Assembly: GCA_036426205.1 (NCBI GenBank)
Contig: CM071570.1
Span: 52,808,984 to 52,872,983 of the forward strand
Source: Ascaphus truei
Taxonomy: Eukaryota > Chordata > Amphibia > Anura > Ascaphidae
Length of the DNA: 64,000 nt
Direction: 5' to 3'
Part shown: positions 47,665-63,046 of the stretch, one piece after another
Layout of the letters: each line of letters starts with the position of its first letter
Numbering within the stretch: the first letter of the stretch is position 1
The notes under the pieces: generated by a model
Database searches by the model: none
What the model was told of the DNA's origin: nothing
The model's input: the letters and a program-made list of their open reading frames with translations, nothing else
Program-made: the position numbers and the translations under genes

Positions 47665-49527
47665 GTCTCATTTTAAATAAATGATCAAACAACATATTAC
47701 CTGAGTTCAACAAAGACTTTAAACTTTAGAAAGGCAGATTTGAATAAATTGAGGACTAATCTACAAGGAATAAATTGGGATGATGTTTTTGCAGGGAAAA
47801 ATGTGGAAGATAAATGGGCAGTCTTTAAAACATTGTTAGGAAAGCACACATCAGTGTATACCATTGGGTAATAAATATAAAAGAAACAAGTCTAAACCAA
47901 TGTGGTTAAATAAACAGGTTAGGGAGGAAATAGAAAAGAAAAAGTCGGAAGGGTTGGAGACATCATATCAAAAGTATATGGAATATAACCAAAGTTGCAA
48001 TGGGGCAATCAAATGAGCAAAAAATGGATAATGAAAAAGGATTGCAATAGAAAGTAAGATCAACCATAAAAAGTTCTTTAAGTACCTTAATAACAAAAAA
48101 AATGAGAACATAGAATGTAGGATTCTTTTAGTGTGAGATGGGCAGGCAAATTATTGGAGATAAAGCAGAGGTATTTAACAAATTCTTTGCCTCTGGTTTT
48201 ACTAGGGACGAATAAATTACAATAGTAGTGCCGCAGGAGGAAGCCATAACCTCTATATTAACGAACAATTGGTTATCTGAGGAAGAAGATCATATATGGC
48301 TTTATAAAATGTAAGTAAATAAGGCACCTTGCCCCGATGGCATACATCCAAGAGTTCTTAAGAAGTTAAGTTCAGTAAAGCCAAACCATTTCATTTAATA
48401 TTCAAGGATTCAATTTCCATATACTCTGTACCACAAGATTGGCGTAAAGCAGACGTAGTGCCTATATCTAAAAAGGGAGCTAGATCACAAACGAGGAATT
48501 ACAGACCTGTAAGCCTAACATCAATAGTGGGGAAGCTACTTGAAGGTTTAGTGCAGGATAATATTCAGGAATACCTAATGGAAAACAAAATAATTAGTAA
48601 TAGTCAGCATGGATTTATGAAGGATATGTCATGGCAAACTAACTGTATTAGTTTATTTGAGGTCAGTGGGAATTTAGACCAGGGTAATGCAGTTGATGTG
48701 GTCTACTTAGATTTTGCAAAAGATTTTGATACGGTTCCACACAAGAGGTTGGTGTACAAAATAAAGCAAATTGCACTCAGGAAAAATATTTGCACATGGA
48801 TTATAAACTGGTTACAGGATCGACAGCAGAGAGGTGTAATAAATGAAACTTTTCAGGTTGAGCTAAAGTTATGAGTGGAGTACCTCAAGGATCGGTACTG
48901 GGACTCCTGCTTTTTAACTTGTTTATTAATGACCTTGAGGTTGGCATAGAGCACAAAGTCTCCCTCTATGCTGATAACACTAAATTGTGTACTTGGATAG
49001 ACTGGAAACTTGGGCCGGTAAATGGCAAATGATATATAAATGTAAGGTTATGCATTTGGGAAACAAGAATAAACAGGCAATTTACAAATTAAATGGGGAT
49101 ACATTAGGAGTTGGAAAAAATAAGATTTTACCAGCAAAAAGGAAATGGTTCTTTACAGTAAGAGCAGTTAAAATGTGGAATTCAGTACCCATGGAGACTG
49201 GGATGGCAGATACAATACATTTCTTCAAAAAAAGGTTGGACATCTTTTTAGAAAAGAAAGGTATACAGGGATATACCAAATAAGTAAACATGGGGAGGAT
49301 GTTGATCCAGGGAGCAATCTGATTGCTATTATTTGGAGTCAGGAAGGAATTTGTTTTTCCCTTTATAAGATATCATTAGATGATGTCACTGGGGTTTTTT
49401 GTTTGCCTTCCTATGGATCAATATACTGTAAGTATAGATATCGGATAAAGTATCTGTCATCTAAATTTAGCATAGGTTGAACTTGATGTATGCATGTCTT
49501 TATTCAACCTCATCTACTATGTAACTA
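47665..49527 (+). pseudogene. CR1-like LINE, 5'-truncated and degenerate
   Basis: Non-LTR retrotransposon. From left to right: KAPCPDGIHPRVLKK near 48318, RNYRPVSLTSIVGKLLEGL near 48497, the AVDVVYLDFAKDFDTVPHKRL palm block near 48690, SGVPQGSVLGLLLF near 48875, and YADN (usual YADD) near 48970, so the catalytic box is altered. The C-terminal block KWFFTVRAVKMWNSVPMET is near 49143. The 3' end reads CATCTACTATGTAACTATG. The endonuclease is missing and stops break the frame. It is inserted in a minisatellite array. Confidence 0.9.
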
Positions 49528-49835
49528 TGTATTTGGGGGGTGGGGGGTTGTATGTATTTGGGGGGGAATTATTATGGCTGGGATTGTGGGTGGCCAAGGG
49601 GAGTGGGGAGGGAATGAGTGTGAGGAGGGGGGATTGAGGAAGCAGGATTAAGTGAGAGTGGGGTAATTGATGGAGGGGGAAAAGTGAGAGCAGAGAGGGG
49701 GTGTAAGAGAGGGAGTGAAGAAGAGAGAGGGGATGTGTGTGGCAGGGGAGAGAAATACATGGGAAGAGGGGGATAAATAGAGAAGGGGGCTTGCGAGGTG
49801 TGAAATGGGGGGGGGGGGGCTCACAAGACTGCCGA
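49528..49835. repeat. Minisatellite remainder and GA-rich tract
   Basis: Two GTATTTGGGGGG units, then purine-rich sequence with 'gagagaaatacatgggaagaggggg' near 49748. The same phrase recurs near 50803, which supports a duplicated module. Confidence 0.7.
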
Positions 49836-49839
49836 CATG

Positions 49840-50310
49840 ATTTGAGGGGCCCGGTAGTAACTCTAGTCCTGGGCTCTGGGAAATCTGTTGGCGGCCCTAG
49901 GTCTGCCGGGGTTGGCGCCCTGGGCCCGGTGAGTCGAGCGGGCCTGGCCGGCACGGCAAGTTGGGCCCGACCACTGGCCAGACTCGCCTGCCAGTCCTCT
50001 CGCGGCCCCGGCTCTACCTTAGCAGCAGCCTGCATGACTCTATCCCTCGGTCCCACGCTGACGGGCTTCCCTGTCAGCGCGCAGTAAGCGCTCTGACGTC
50101 AGCGCTCTCTGCTTCCGGCGTGCGATGCCTTGAGAGGGAGGCCTGTCGGAAGCTCGGCGTGGGACAAAGGGATAGAGGCATGCAGGCTGCTGCAGAGGGG
50201 AGAGTCGGGGTCTGACCGTGAGATCACCGGCAGCAAGGCCTAGACAGATGTCGAGCCCAGCTTGCAGTGCCGGCCCCCCACATCCGCTGGACCCGGCCTG
50301 ATCATCCACA
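49840..50310. repeat. GC-rich palindromic module (family C, copy 2)
   Basis: The arms 50022-50070 and 50148-50193 mirror each other: GCAGCAGCCTGCATG, CTCTATCCCTCGGTCCCACG and onward, with few differences. The centre has CTGACGTCAGCGC as in copy 1. Confidence 0.75.
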
Positions 50311-50319
50311 AGGTAAGTC

Positions 50320-50640
50320 TTTTTTTTATATGTATTGTTGGGGTCGTTTTAATATGTATTGGGGGGGGGAGTCTTTTTTATATGTATTGGGAGGTGGGCT
50401 TTTTTAAAATATGTATTGGGGAGGTGGGGTCTTTTTTATATGTATTGGGACGGTGGGGGTCTTTTTTATATGTATTTGGGGTTGGGGGTCTTTTTATATG
50501 TATTGGGGAAATTTTGTATATGTATTGGGGGCTTGGGGGGAATTTGTATATGTATTGGGGGGGGGCTTGGGGGTATTTTTATATGTATTGGGGGGCTTGG
50601 GGGAGTTTTTTGCATTGGGGGTGGGAAGTTTTTTGGTATA
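50320..50640. repeat. TATGTATTGGGG minisatellite, about ten units
   Basis: About ten units of 23-31 bases, each starting TATGTATTGGGG or TATGTATTTGGGG and continuing with G-rich then T-rich spacers. Open in several frames, giving false Tyr/Gly-rich proteins. Confidence 0.9.
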
Positions 50641-51749
50641 TATCTTGTGGGCGGAATTGTGTGAGGGGGAGGGAATGAGTGAGGGTGGGGTAATTGACGT
50701 GGGAGAGGAAGAGAGCTGAGTGAGGAAAAGAGTGAGTAAGAGTGAGACGCAGGGGAGAGAAATACATGCGAGGAGTGAGAGGGGGTGAGATGGAAGGGAG
50801 AGAAATACATGGGAAGAGGGGGGGGAAGAGAGGGGGCATGTGAGGTGTGAAATGGGGGGGTGGGGGAGGAAAACCCATGTGGGGCCGTTACAGCCAATAG
50901 GGCTTGGCAGAGAGGGGAAGCAGGATATCCTCCGTGGCGGATGACACGCGAGCCAGTCGGTGGGAGCCAGCAAGGAAGCAGGTAGTGTCTTGGGAGCAAG
51001 TGGCTCCTGGACTAGGCCTTTCCTTATGCCCCAGCAAGGCCCTGAGCCACCACAGACCAGTATTGTAGGGAAGACCCCAGATAGGCACTCTTCCCTTTAG
51101 TACCAGGTAGTAAGGAGGCATCAGGGAGTGGACGGCCACGCGATGCTCTGCAGCTTAGGACCAGGTCACAGGGATTAGAGAAATTGTGAGAGACCCTCCA
51201 GTTGGAGCTCGCACCTCATGAGGAGGATCAGGCCCTAAGGAGTGAGTGGATTGATGTTGGAGGCCCCACGATCTGCAGTACCTGGGTACAGGAGTGCCCA
51301 GGGAGGTATATAAGTGCACCAACGATCCATACAGGGGGTAGCGCTACCTCACACTTTTTGGGTGGGACTGTCTATAGACACCGGGTGTTTAGGTGCCTAG
51401 GGCACCCTCAATACTTTGGGGAAACCACACCGGGGTGTTGGGTATTGTTTTTGGGCATTGTATTGTGGTGTGTTATTGTATAGTGTGTTATAGTAAAGAA
51501 GTAATATTATACCAGGTTGTATAGTAATTATTGTGTCCTATGAGGCGTCATCCCACTTACACTGGGATCCTCATAGGCACTGCACCGCGTGATATCGTAC
51601 CCCAGGCTCCCCAGAAGCGGAAGCTTTAGCCTCCCATGAGCCTCACAGGTAACAGCTGCATGTGTTATCGCCCGCAGTTTCCCTTAAGCATAGGGAAAGG
51701 GGGTTACATACTAGGTATACAAAAATATTAAGTATCTTTCTTTTCCAGA
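50641..51749. other. Repeat-like sequence, no gene seen
   Basis: A GA-rich part (50660-50870) parallels 49600-49810. 50900-51680 is GC-balanced sequence without coding or terminal motifs that I can name. Confidence 0.35.
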
Positions 51750-52128
51750 AATAGTGGTTGTGTATATGACACGAAGAAGGCATGTGTGTGCGAGAGGGGT
51801 GGTGAGAGAATGTATGCAAGACATTAAGAGGGTGGGGGCGGAAGTGTGTGCGAGAGAAAGGGTGGGGGAGTGAGTGTGTGTGAAAGAGGGGTGGGGGAAG
51901 AATGTGCCAGAGAGAGGGTGGTGGAGTGGGTGTATGTGAAAGAGGGGTGGGTAGAGTGTGCGATAGAGCAGTGGGGGAAGAGTGTGTGAGAGAGGGGTGG
52001 GGGGGAGAGAGGGGAAGAGTGTGTGGGAGAGGGGGGGGGGGGGGGGGGAGGGCGAGTGGTGGGGGGGAAGAGGGGTGGTGGAGAGTGAGAGGGGTGGGGA
52101 GGAAGTGCGAGAGAGAGGGGTACGATTC
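51750..52128. repeat. GA/GT-rich purine tract
   Basis: Degenerate units of GAGAGAGGGGTGGGGGAAGAGTGTGT type, with a G-run at about 52029-52048. Gives false Pro/Ser/His-rich frames on the minus strand. Confidence 0.9.
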
Positions 52129-55100
52129 GCAGGGCCACCGTCGGGAAGGGGGCGAAGCAGACACCTCCCCCTCCATCTCTCTCTCTAGGGCCTTTGTGTA
52201 TATACTTGACAACTATAAATCTCTTTAGATAAACAAAAACAAATACAGTACATTATCTGGCACATGGGAGGATAGCAAACATCCCTGGGCATATACATGC
52301 ACATTTGCAATGCATAGAGGGCTTGTGGTTTCTTCAATTTTCTCAGGTGATTGCATCTAGTCTGTTCCAGCCAATGCTGGTTGTTTTCTGTCAAGGGAAC
52401 AGTAACCCTACCATCATGTATCTTCTTTGTATAATTATATTATAAAAAATATTTTATGTCTCTCTTTTAAAGTAAGTCGTTCTTACTAATAATGTATTAC
52501 TTCTTATTTCTATGTAGTGCTGCCTACACACTCACCCTTGTACGTGACAGAACATGCATTGACAATGTGTCCTATAATACGTTTTCAGCCTAACTTTTGG
52601 TACAGGGATATATATATTATGTATATATATATATATATATATATATTCTGTATATACATTTCCTAATGGTTGCATTGATCTTGACCAAGGTCTCCCACTT
52701 CTCACAGGTCCGTGGACATAGATCCTAAATATGGTGGAATCCTTACATTGACAACTTTCCCCCAAAAAGTCTCTTAAGAACTTATCCCACTTAATTGCTC
52801 TGAAACAAAGGAAGGTCATTGAACTTCAGGTGACATCTACATTGCCATATTTCTTATCCTCCTCTGCATTGTAAATTCTTAAAAACTTGCCTAAACAAAG
52901 TTCTGGAGTGATGAAATGTATTTAGAGACATTTATGTTGGCTTTCCAAACCCCCACTAGAACTAGTACTGTAGTCATAGAGCTGACATCATCTGAAAACC
53001 CAGCAGCGTTTGATCTGCACTTTATTTAAAGTGACCGAGCAAGGACTTCATTGTGAAATAGTGCTACAGACTCTCTCCCCCTCTCTTACTCTTTAAGAAA
53101 ACAAAGCAACTTCCTTCCCAAACACCAAGGGGTGTAGTGGGTGACTTGAGATGAAACACCATCGGCACATGTGTGTTTGTTTTAATAGAGAGGATGGTGT
53201 ACAAAGTATACATCAATAAAGGACATATCTGAAAGTCCTGGTGCAGAACAAGGTACAGCACAGCTATTTTATTCCGAGAAGGTAACACAGAGGACTCAGA
53301 AATAGATTGTCCTCCTGTTTCTTGCTTAGGTTACAATTGTGTTTTGCACTAAGATGGCTGTTGGGTTTCTCCATCTCTTCTTGACTATGCAGAGAACAGA
53401 GAAACTATATTAAGTGTTCATAGATACAAACAGAGAACTACTTACAAGAACACTTATTATTGCTCCTTGAACGATTACGATTGTTTCCACACTGTATAAT
53501 TTGGGGTTGTTTTTTTTTTAAATAAATCTATTAAGTGATATATATACCATATTCCCAGACTGTCTCTCTACCAAAGGTAAATCTATTTAAATATATATAT
53601 ATATTCTTTTAATAAATGCATTTATGGCAGCTATGATTAAATGAAACATGGATCCTTTTAAGTTTTTTTAGTTTTTTTATTGGGAAAACAAGTCTATTTC
53701 TGTTCGTTAGATGAATCATGCTTTGCAAAGAATAAACATATACCAGCAGTGGGATACTTCCCATACTCCATTTCCTGTACTTCTTCCCAGCCTTGCTGAC
53801 ACTATTATAATTATCATACAGCCGATAAAATGGAAAACTGAACCCTGGCATTTGGTGTGGCCACAAGTTTTTGGGCCGCTCTTTTTTAGATATACGGTAG
53901 GAGATGCGAGTTTTTTTTTTTTAATCTTGTGATTCTGGCATTCTAAGCATCCCAGTATGACAGAAGATACAATACAGAACAGCACAAGTAATGTTAAAGT
54001 GCATAGGCCCTCACATGTTCAAAATGTACTTTAAAAAGAAACGAGAAAAATAAATAACCTAGATAACTGAAGTATGAATCCATGTGTTTCTACTCTCTCG
54101 TTCTCTGGGAAAAGAGACTGGATGACACCCTTCGCTTTTTCCCGATTTTCATTTTCCAGTTTCTTCTCAGTAAGAATACTAAACTATTACAGTCTCCTGC
54201 TCTTTTAATGGATGATTATATTCCTTTATGCATAGTGTCGTTTTAACGCATGCGCCAGTTTCACGTGCGCATCATAAACGGTTGCAATGTACGGAATATT
54301 TGCAGTGAATGGGGCCTGCACAGAGAGCTGTGTGCCATACATCACACTTGAATCCTGCTAAGCAGCATTATTCTGTTGTGCCTTCAAATGAAAACAAATA
54401 ATCCGTTTGATCTATGTTTATATCAGGCGAGTAAAAGCAGGTTTGTTTTTATTGACAGCTTACATTTTACAAACCCACTGCCAAAGTTGATTTAGCCCCT
54501 TCAGGCAGAAGGGCCAGCACCACTTTGCAAAAGCATTGCGGTCCCTTTGGCTGCCTAGGGGATTGATGTTAGTTGAGGGAGAGAAGCATTTATGGTTATT
54601 AGAGCAAAAATGTGTGACTCCCTGTGTTAGAGTCGTACCTTACTTCTGGGGACTCCCTGGTGCAGTAGGTATTAACCTCTGATTACAGGTATTTTTGGTA
54701 AGTTGAAATTGCCACTCAATTTATTTTTGGGAGAATAAATGTGGCCAGTTGGTAACGGTCATCTGCCACTGGCCCCAAAAAACTACCGGGGAAGTAGCCA
54801 TGAATAATGTTTTTTCCACCATGGGGTTTCTCTGGGTACACCACAGTCCTAGACCTCATGGTTCTCAATTCTCAAAAAAAAGCGATAACCAGGTAAAATG
54901 CTGTTTTAACCCCCACCCCTGTATTTCTGTTCTGTACCCTCCACCTAATTTTCATGTCTTTTTTACGGTTTGTTATTGCATACGTGTTAACGTAAAAGGC
55001 AAAATAAAGAATCTAAAAATTTTTTTACATTTGTTTGCTTAACACGAGTCTGTCCCACATTAGTTTTAGAAGAAAAAAAATAGGTTACCAACCTTTAAAT

Positions 55101-55181
55101 AAGCAAAGTCGGAACATGATTAGTATTACGAAATATAGGCAAGTTCCCAGAACTCAATAAGAAGGTAATCTTGGAATAAGC
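52129..55181. other. No gene seen
   Basis: AT-rich intergenic DNA. AT microsatellites lie at about 52610-52650 and 53592-53607, and T-runs occur near 53507 and 53910. None of the open frames has a recognisable domain. Confidence 0.4.
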
Positions 55182-55547
55182 CAAATCAGATTTTAATATG
55201 ATACCATGTGTGTACACTCAAACACACTGAGTCTAATGACAAGTGTAATCTGTCACATAAATAACGTCAAAATCTAAAAGGGAATGCAACAGGGTTTAAG
55301 TGAAGTACCACTGATCTTTTGATCTCTGGGAACGGGCTTGCAGGGGCTCACCCCCCCCCAAAACGTTGCCCATCTTATTTCCCTCCTCCTTTTCCTTATC
55401 TTTCTACCACTATCCCCCCCCCCCACCCAGTTTCCTCCCTCATGTTGCATTCCCTTTAGATTTTGACTTTACTTATGTGACAGATTACACTTCTCATTAC
55501 TCAGCGTGCTTGTGTACACACATTGTATCATATTAAAATCTGATTTG
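55182..55547. mobile_element. Inverted-repeat element with about 110-base arms
   Basis: The left arm (55182-55292: CAAATCAGATTTTAATATGA through GGGAATGCAAC) is mirrored by the right arm (about 55443-55547), with moderate divergence. The interior has C-runs ('acccccccc'). No gene; class unknown. Confidence 0.75.
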
Positions 55548-55815
55548 CCTTGTTCTTATCGAGTGCTGGGGGCTTCCCTATACTTCATTATATATTTGTG
55601 GAGGGTATAGGATCCCTCCCTGTTCCACTCAAACATATCCTTACATTGCATTTATTCAGTGCTGTCTATTTACTATACTTGATGATTAGTATTGCATGCA
55701 GGCTGCGACACAGCATCTGGCCCTGGGGTGATTCCGAACTGGCAGGTAATTGGTGCACTTTGCTTTTTCCTGTTGCCGCCATTCTATGGGTCCTTTTTAA
55801 TTACATATATACAGA

Positions 55816-55952
55816 CACACTAGGCGAGAGAGGACGGCGGCCGGGGAGGAGCGCGCCCCAGCGGTCAGACCCGGAAGTCTTCACTGACTTCTGGCGTCTG
55901 CCGATGCAACAGCATACTCCTCCCCGGCCGTCGTCCTCTCTCGCCTAGTGTG
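55816..55952. repeat. Near-perfect hairpin, 35-base arms
   Basis: Left arm 55816-55850 starts CACACTAGGCGAGAGAGGAC and the right arm 55918-55952 is its reverse complement with one mismatch. The 67-base GC-rich spacer has a smaller inverted repeat ('agacccggaagtc' and 'gacttctggcgtct'). Confidence 0.9.
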
Positions 55953-56450
55953 CTACTGTCGCCGTCCTGCTCTGCTCTGGTGGGCAGCAGTCATCTTCTC
56001 CTGCTGCCCGCCTCTGCCACCGCCCTGCTCCACTCCAGAGGTCCTCCAACGAAGCCAGATATTAAGGGGGTGAGAGCAGGAAGGGGTGAGGAGCGGGGAT
56101 GATAAATGAGGAGAGGGTATACGAAAAGGAGGGGGGTGACAGATGAGGAGGATGGGGGGGTGGATGGAGGAGGGGAAGAGAGAGAAAAAAATTGCATGTC
56201 AGTATTATATTGTACAGTATTATTTTACACAGATCTATTTAAAAAAAAACATAACATTTTTCATGTTTTGCGGTTTTAAAATTGTTAAAATATGCAAGTA
56301 TTTGTATTCACCTTTATATTGTATACCGATTTAATAAGGTTTTTTTTCCATGTGATTTGGATTACATCCGGCAGGGGGGCCCCCGACTAATATCATGGAT
56401 GAAATTAGCGGGGGCTCAACTTAATAGCTTACACCAGGAGTGCACGATGT

Positions 56451-56515
<65 letters not shown>

Positions 56516-56575
56516 TATATATATATATATATATAGTATATATATATATATATTGATATATATATAGATATATGA
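56451..56575. repeat. (AT)n microsatellite
   Basis: Long TA run with a few breaks. Confidence 0.95.
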
Positions 56576-56743
56576 TATTCGCCCTGACCCCTTTATAAAC
56601 CTGAAAAAGAAACCGGCTACAATTTATCTGTCAAGTAGTTTACTCCTCCTCCTGTATATTACCAGACCACACCAGATTAATTCCAAATAATGCAAAGCCA
56701 AGCTGTCCCCGAACGTAGTCCTTCCTGCCCATTTACTGTTGGG

Positions 56744-57010
56744 ACCCCACATTGATGAGACGCAAAAGGTTGAAACAGCTGCCTGGGAGGTTGCACTGGC
56801 CATGCACTTTAACCCAAGCTGTGCTGAAAAGCAGTGTGATACGGCAGGCAGAAGCTTAAAAGTGGCCCAAGTTACAATGGACGAGAAGAAAAGTCACACA
56901 TGGAGTGTTCATTTGCATGTCATTACCCAGAATCCCTGGCTGCAGAGGAAGAATTGTATGCTAAGAAATAAGGAAAGGCAGGTTTACAGACCTGTCAGGA
57001 CATGTGAATG
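56744..57010 (+). repeat. Dispersed repeat starting with a hammerhead-like motif (copy 2)
   Basis: At 56752-56787: TTGATGA (one base from the CTGATGA core), GAC, loop with AAAA, GTT, then an intact GAAA (56772-56775), the palindrome CAGCTG as stem III and a C-rich cleavage region. The stem I partners CCCA and TGGG are two bases out of place. About 220 bases downstream match the repeat at 944-1200, including CATTACCCAGAATCCCTGG. The 161-codon open frame here comes from the repeat. Confidence 0.55.
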
Positions 57011-57420
57011 TGCTCAGAAGTGGTATTTGTATTTGCTGTACAGTGTAGGCGTTATCACTTTTTTGTGCCTGGATATTCCCTACAAATTCAGGACAATGGA
57101 CCATTGCCAATCCCATCTTGATAAGAAGTCATGGACATTTCAATCATTTTATAATAGGCATTATATGGCTATATGGCTATTAGAATATTTGTATACATTC
57201 TATGGCTACATTAAAAATAAATAATGTAATGTATCCGTTTGTTTTTTATTGTAGTGAAATACTGCTTTTTGCAATAGAACAGCATTTTGACATTCAAGCG
57301 ACACATTGCACCCCTGAAATGTCATGTACGTGTGACCAAGTATAATAATGTACCAAATGACTAAAATACTTTAAAAATGAAGTCAGAATGGTAGGTTTTT
57401 TTTTCATACAAAAAAATTTA
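57011..57420. other. Region between the repeat and the JAG1 3' end
   Basis: AT-rich. No feature seen. Confidence 0.4.
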
Positions 57421-57440
57421 ATAAATATTACTTTTCAAAA

Positions 57441-57446
57441 TTTATT
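57441..57446 (-). terminator. JAG1: JAG1 poly(A) signal AATAAA
   Basis: A canonical hexamer on the minus strand. No other canonical hexamer was noticed closer to the stop codon, but alternative signals cannot be excluded. Confidence 0.65.
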
Positions 57447-57658
57447 GCCAGGAACAACACATCAAAGATGCATTTAAAGGTTCATATAACACTAATATCA
57501 CAATACAGGGTATCTTCAGGACCTCAGTGGCTAACCAATGAGATTACTATGTTCAGCCTTGGTTGTATATTTTAAACATAGTAATAGCACTTTAACAGCT
57601 GCCGTACTTGAGAGGCCTGCGGCGTGTTGCTGCTCTGCAGTGCCTTGCAGGCGCCTTC

Positions 57659-57769
57659 AATACTGCAGTTGTTAATGCACTTGAATGTTAAGGCAGGCAG
57701 TGTAATGTATGGAAAAGCTACAGTGATCACTGGACATTCTACTGTTCAAGTATTCAACAACTAGCTTAT
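57659..57769 (-). promoter_or_regulatory. JAG1: Cluster of microRNA seed matches in JAG1 3' UTR
   Basis: Read on the mRNA: CAGTATT (57665-57659; miR-200b/429), CACTGCC (57702-57696; miR-34), TACTTGAA (57752-57745; miR-26) and ATAAGCTA (57769-57762; miR-21). The first two are 7-mers, the last two 8-mers. Human JAG1 is a reported target of the miR-200, miR-34, miR-21 and miR-26 families. The matches are seen directly; function is inferred. Confidence 0.6.
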
Positions 57770-59073
57770 TAGAATACTCCCTAGTATCAGTAGATTAAAA
57801 AAAAAAAAAAAATCATATCTACAAGTGGTTCTGTAGTACATTTCATGGTGGAAAAAAAAAATCACAATTTACAAAATAAGATTGCTGTGCTTCCAACATC
57901 ACACGCTAATTTGATATATATATATTTTTTTAACATGCAACCACTCACATTTCTTGTACATAAAAGTTATAGCTCAATTTGTTCCCTTGCGCTGCCTTGT
58001 AGCAGAATATCTGCCGGTCACTAAGTATTTTTTTTTTCTGTAGTGTTTTTTTTTTTTTTTTTTAAACAATTTTTATCAAAGCCAAAAGCAGCAAAGATTG
58101 TTCTAACGTCTAAATCTCAAAACTGTCTCAGTCTGAACTTACAAAAAAGTTTTAAAGTGATACTATATAAAAAGGTGTTTTGAACATTTGACATCGTACA
58201 AAAACAGCATTGGAGGCATTTACGTAAGCCTGTTCTATTGTTAAAAAATAAACTATTTTAGAACACCTTAATTTTGGCATATAGGAAACATGTAACAAGA
58301 AAAAAAATAAAATAAAAACAATGAAGAAGCCACAAGCTTACAAAGCTATCAAAAACCTTCAACTCTAAACACATACATATAAATAAAAAGGAATGATATT
58401 TAAGGCTCTTGATTATTAAGTTAATAAATCAAATATACACAGTGATTAATAAAAAAAAATGAATTATTTACAGGTCTATACAAAACTTCTACTTTGACAT
58501 TTCTTCATTTTACCAGCGACAGCTGACAGTCCCACCCGCCCCCTCCCAACACAAAATACAATAAAAAAAATAAATAATAAACTTAATTTTGATAGTTGCT
58601 GTGGTTCTGAGCTGCAAAGGCACTTTCAAATACAGAACTAGTTGTATGCGTCTCCATAAAAACCAATATACAAAAGAAAATATTTAATAAATATAAATAA
58701 AATGTATTATTCTAAGACTGTATTATTATGGACACCTGTCGAAAAAAGTTGAAGCAAAAATAAGAGCTAAAAAAAAAAAAAAAAAAGGTAATAAAGGCTA
58801 TGCAATGTCTTTCCATGTTTCAGCTGCAGCTGAATTTACATTAGGGCACTTTTGACTAGTTTTGCATAGATGTGAAATGCAGCACTTGGTATTCCAGCCA
58901 ACCACAGCAACTATCATTGCCAGTGTAAGCCCCAGCTTGTCAAAACTTAAATTAACACAGGGATTCTAAGTAAATAATAGCCTTAGACTCAAATATTACA
59001 CAACAGTTTAAGAACTAGAAACTCTGAGCCCTTAATGACAGCCACAGGCTCTGCATGGCAGCGCTGCTGTCTG

Positions 59074-60678
<1,605 letters not shown>

Positions 60679-60829
60679 CTGCTCGGTTATTGGTGTGTCG
60701 TCTTTGCACTCTGACTTCTGCCACTGATGCAATGAAAGTGTTGTTTCCATCTCGCTTACTGACGAGATCAATTATTCTGTCTGTGATGTCCTTCACAGGG
60801 TTTCTGCCATCTCTACTTTCTTCAGCAGA
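60679..60829 (-). CDS. JAG1: JAG1 exon, juxtamembrane region
   Basis: 151 bases between the acceptor TTTCCAG and the donor GTGAGT. It encodes [20 protein letters not shown] through SKRDGNN and ends in [12 protein letters not shown] plus one base of the next Asp codon. This is the extracellular stretch just before the membrane segment, where shedding enzymes cut Jagged proteins. NNT is a possible N-glycosylation site. The frame joins exactly with both neighbouring exons. By order it matches human exon 25. Confidence 0.96.

Positions 60830-63046
<2,217 letters not shown>

Larger units (their letters stand above)
57421..59073 (-). other. JAG1: JAG1 3' untranslated region
   Basis: Runs from the TAG stop at 59074-59076 to the AATAAA signal at 57446-57441, about 1.65 kb, similar in scale to the human JAG1 3' UTR as I recall it. 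It is AT-rich with several A- and T-runs. A cluster of microRNA seed matches lies at 57659-57769, near the poly(A) end. The cleavage site should be within about 10-30 bases past the signal. Confidence 0.75.

Noticed and set aside
49517..50999. Several long frames with IHIQIPP or YMYWG repeats
   Set aside because: By-products of the TATGTATTGGGG array and the purine tracts.
51643..52228. 189-codon Pro/His/Ser frame and its opposite-strand partner
   Set aside because: Produced by the GA/GT-rich purine tract.
56739..57224. 161-codon plus-strand open frame with balanced composition
   Set aside because: Most of it lies in an interspersed repeat with a second copy at 944-1200, where the frame is not kept.
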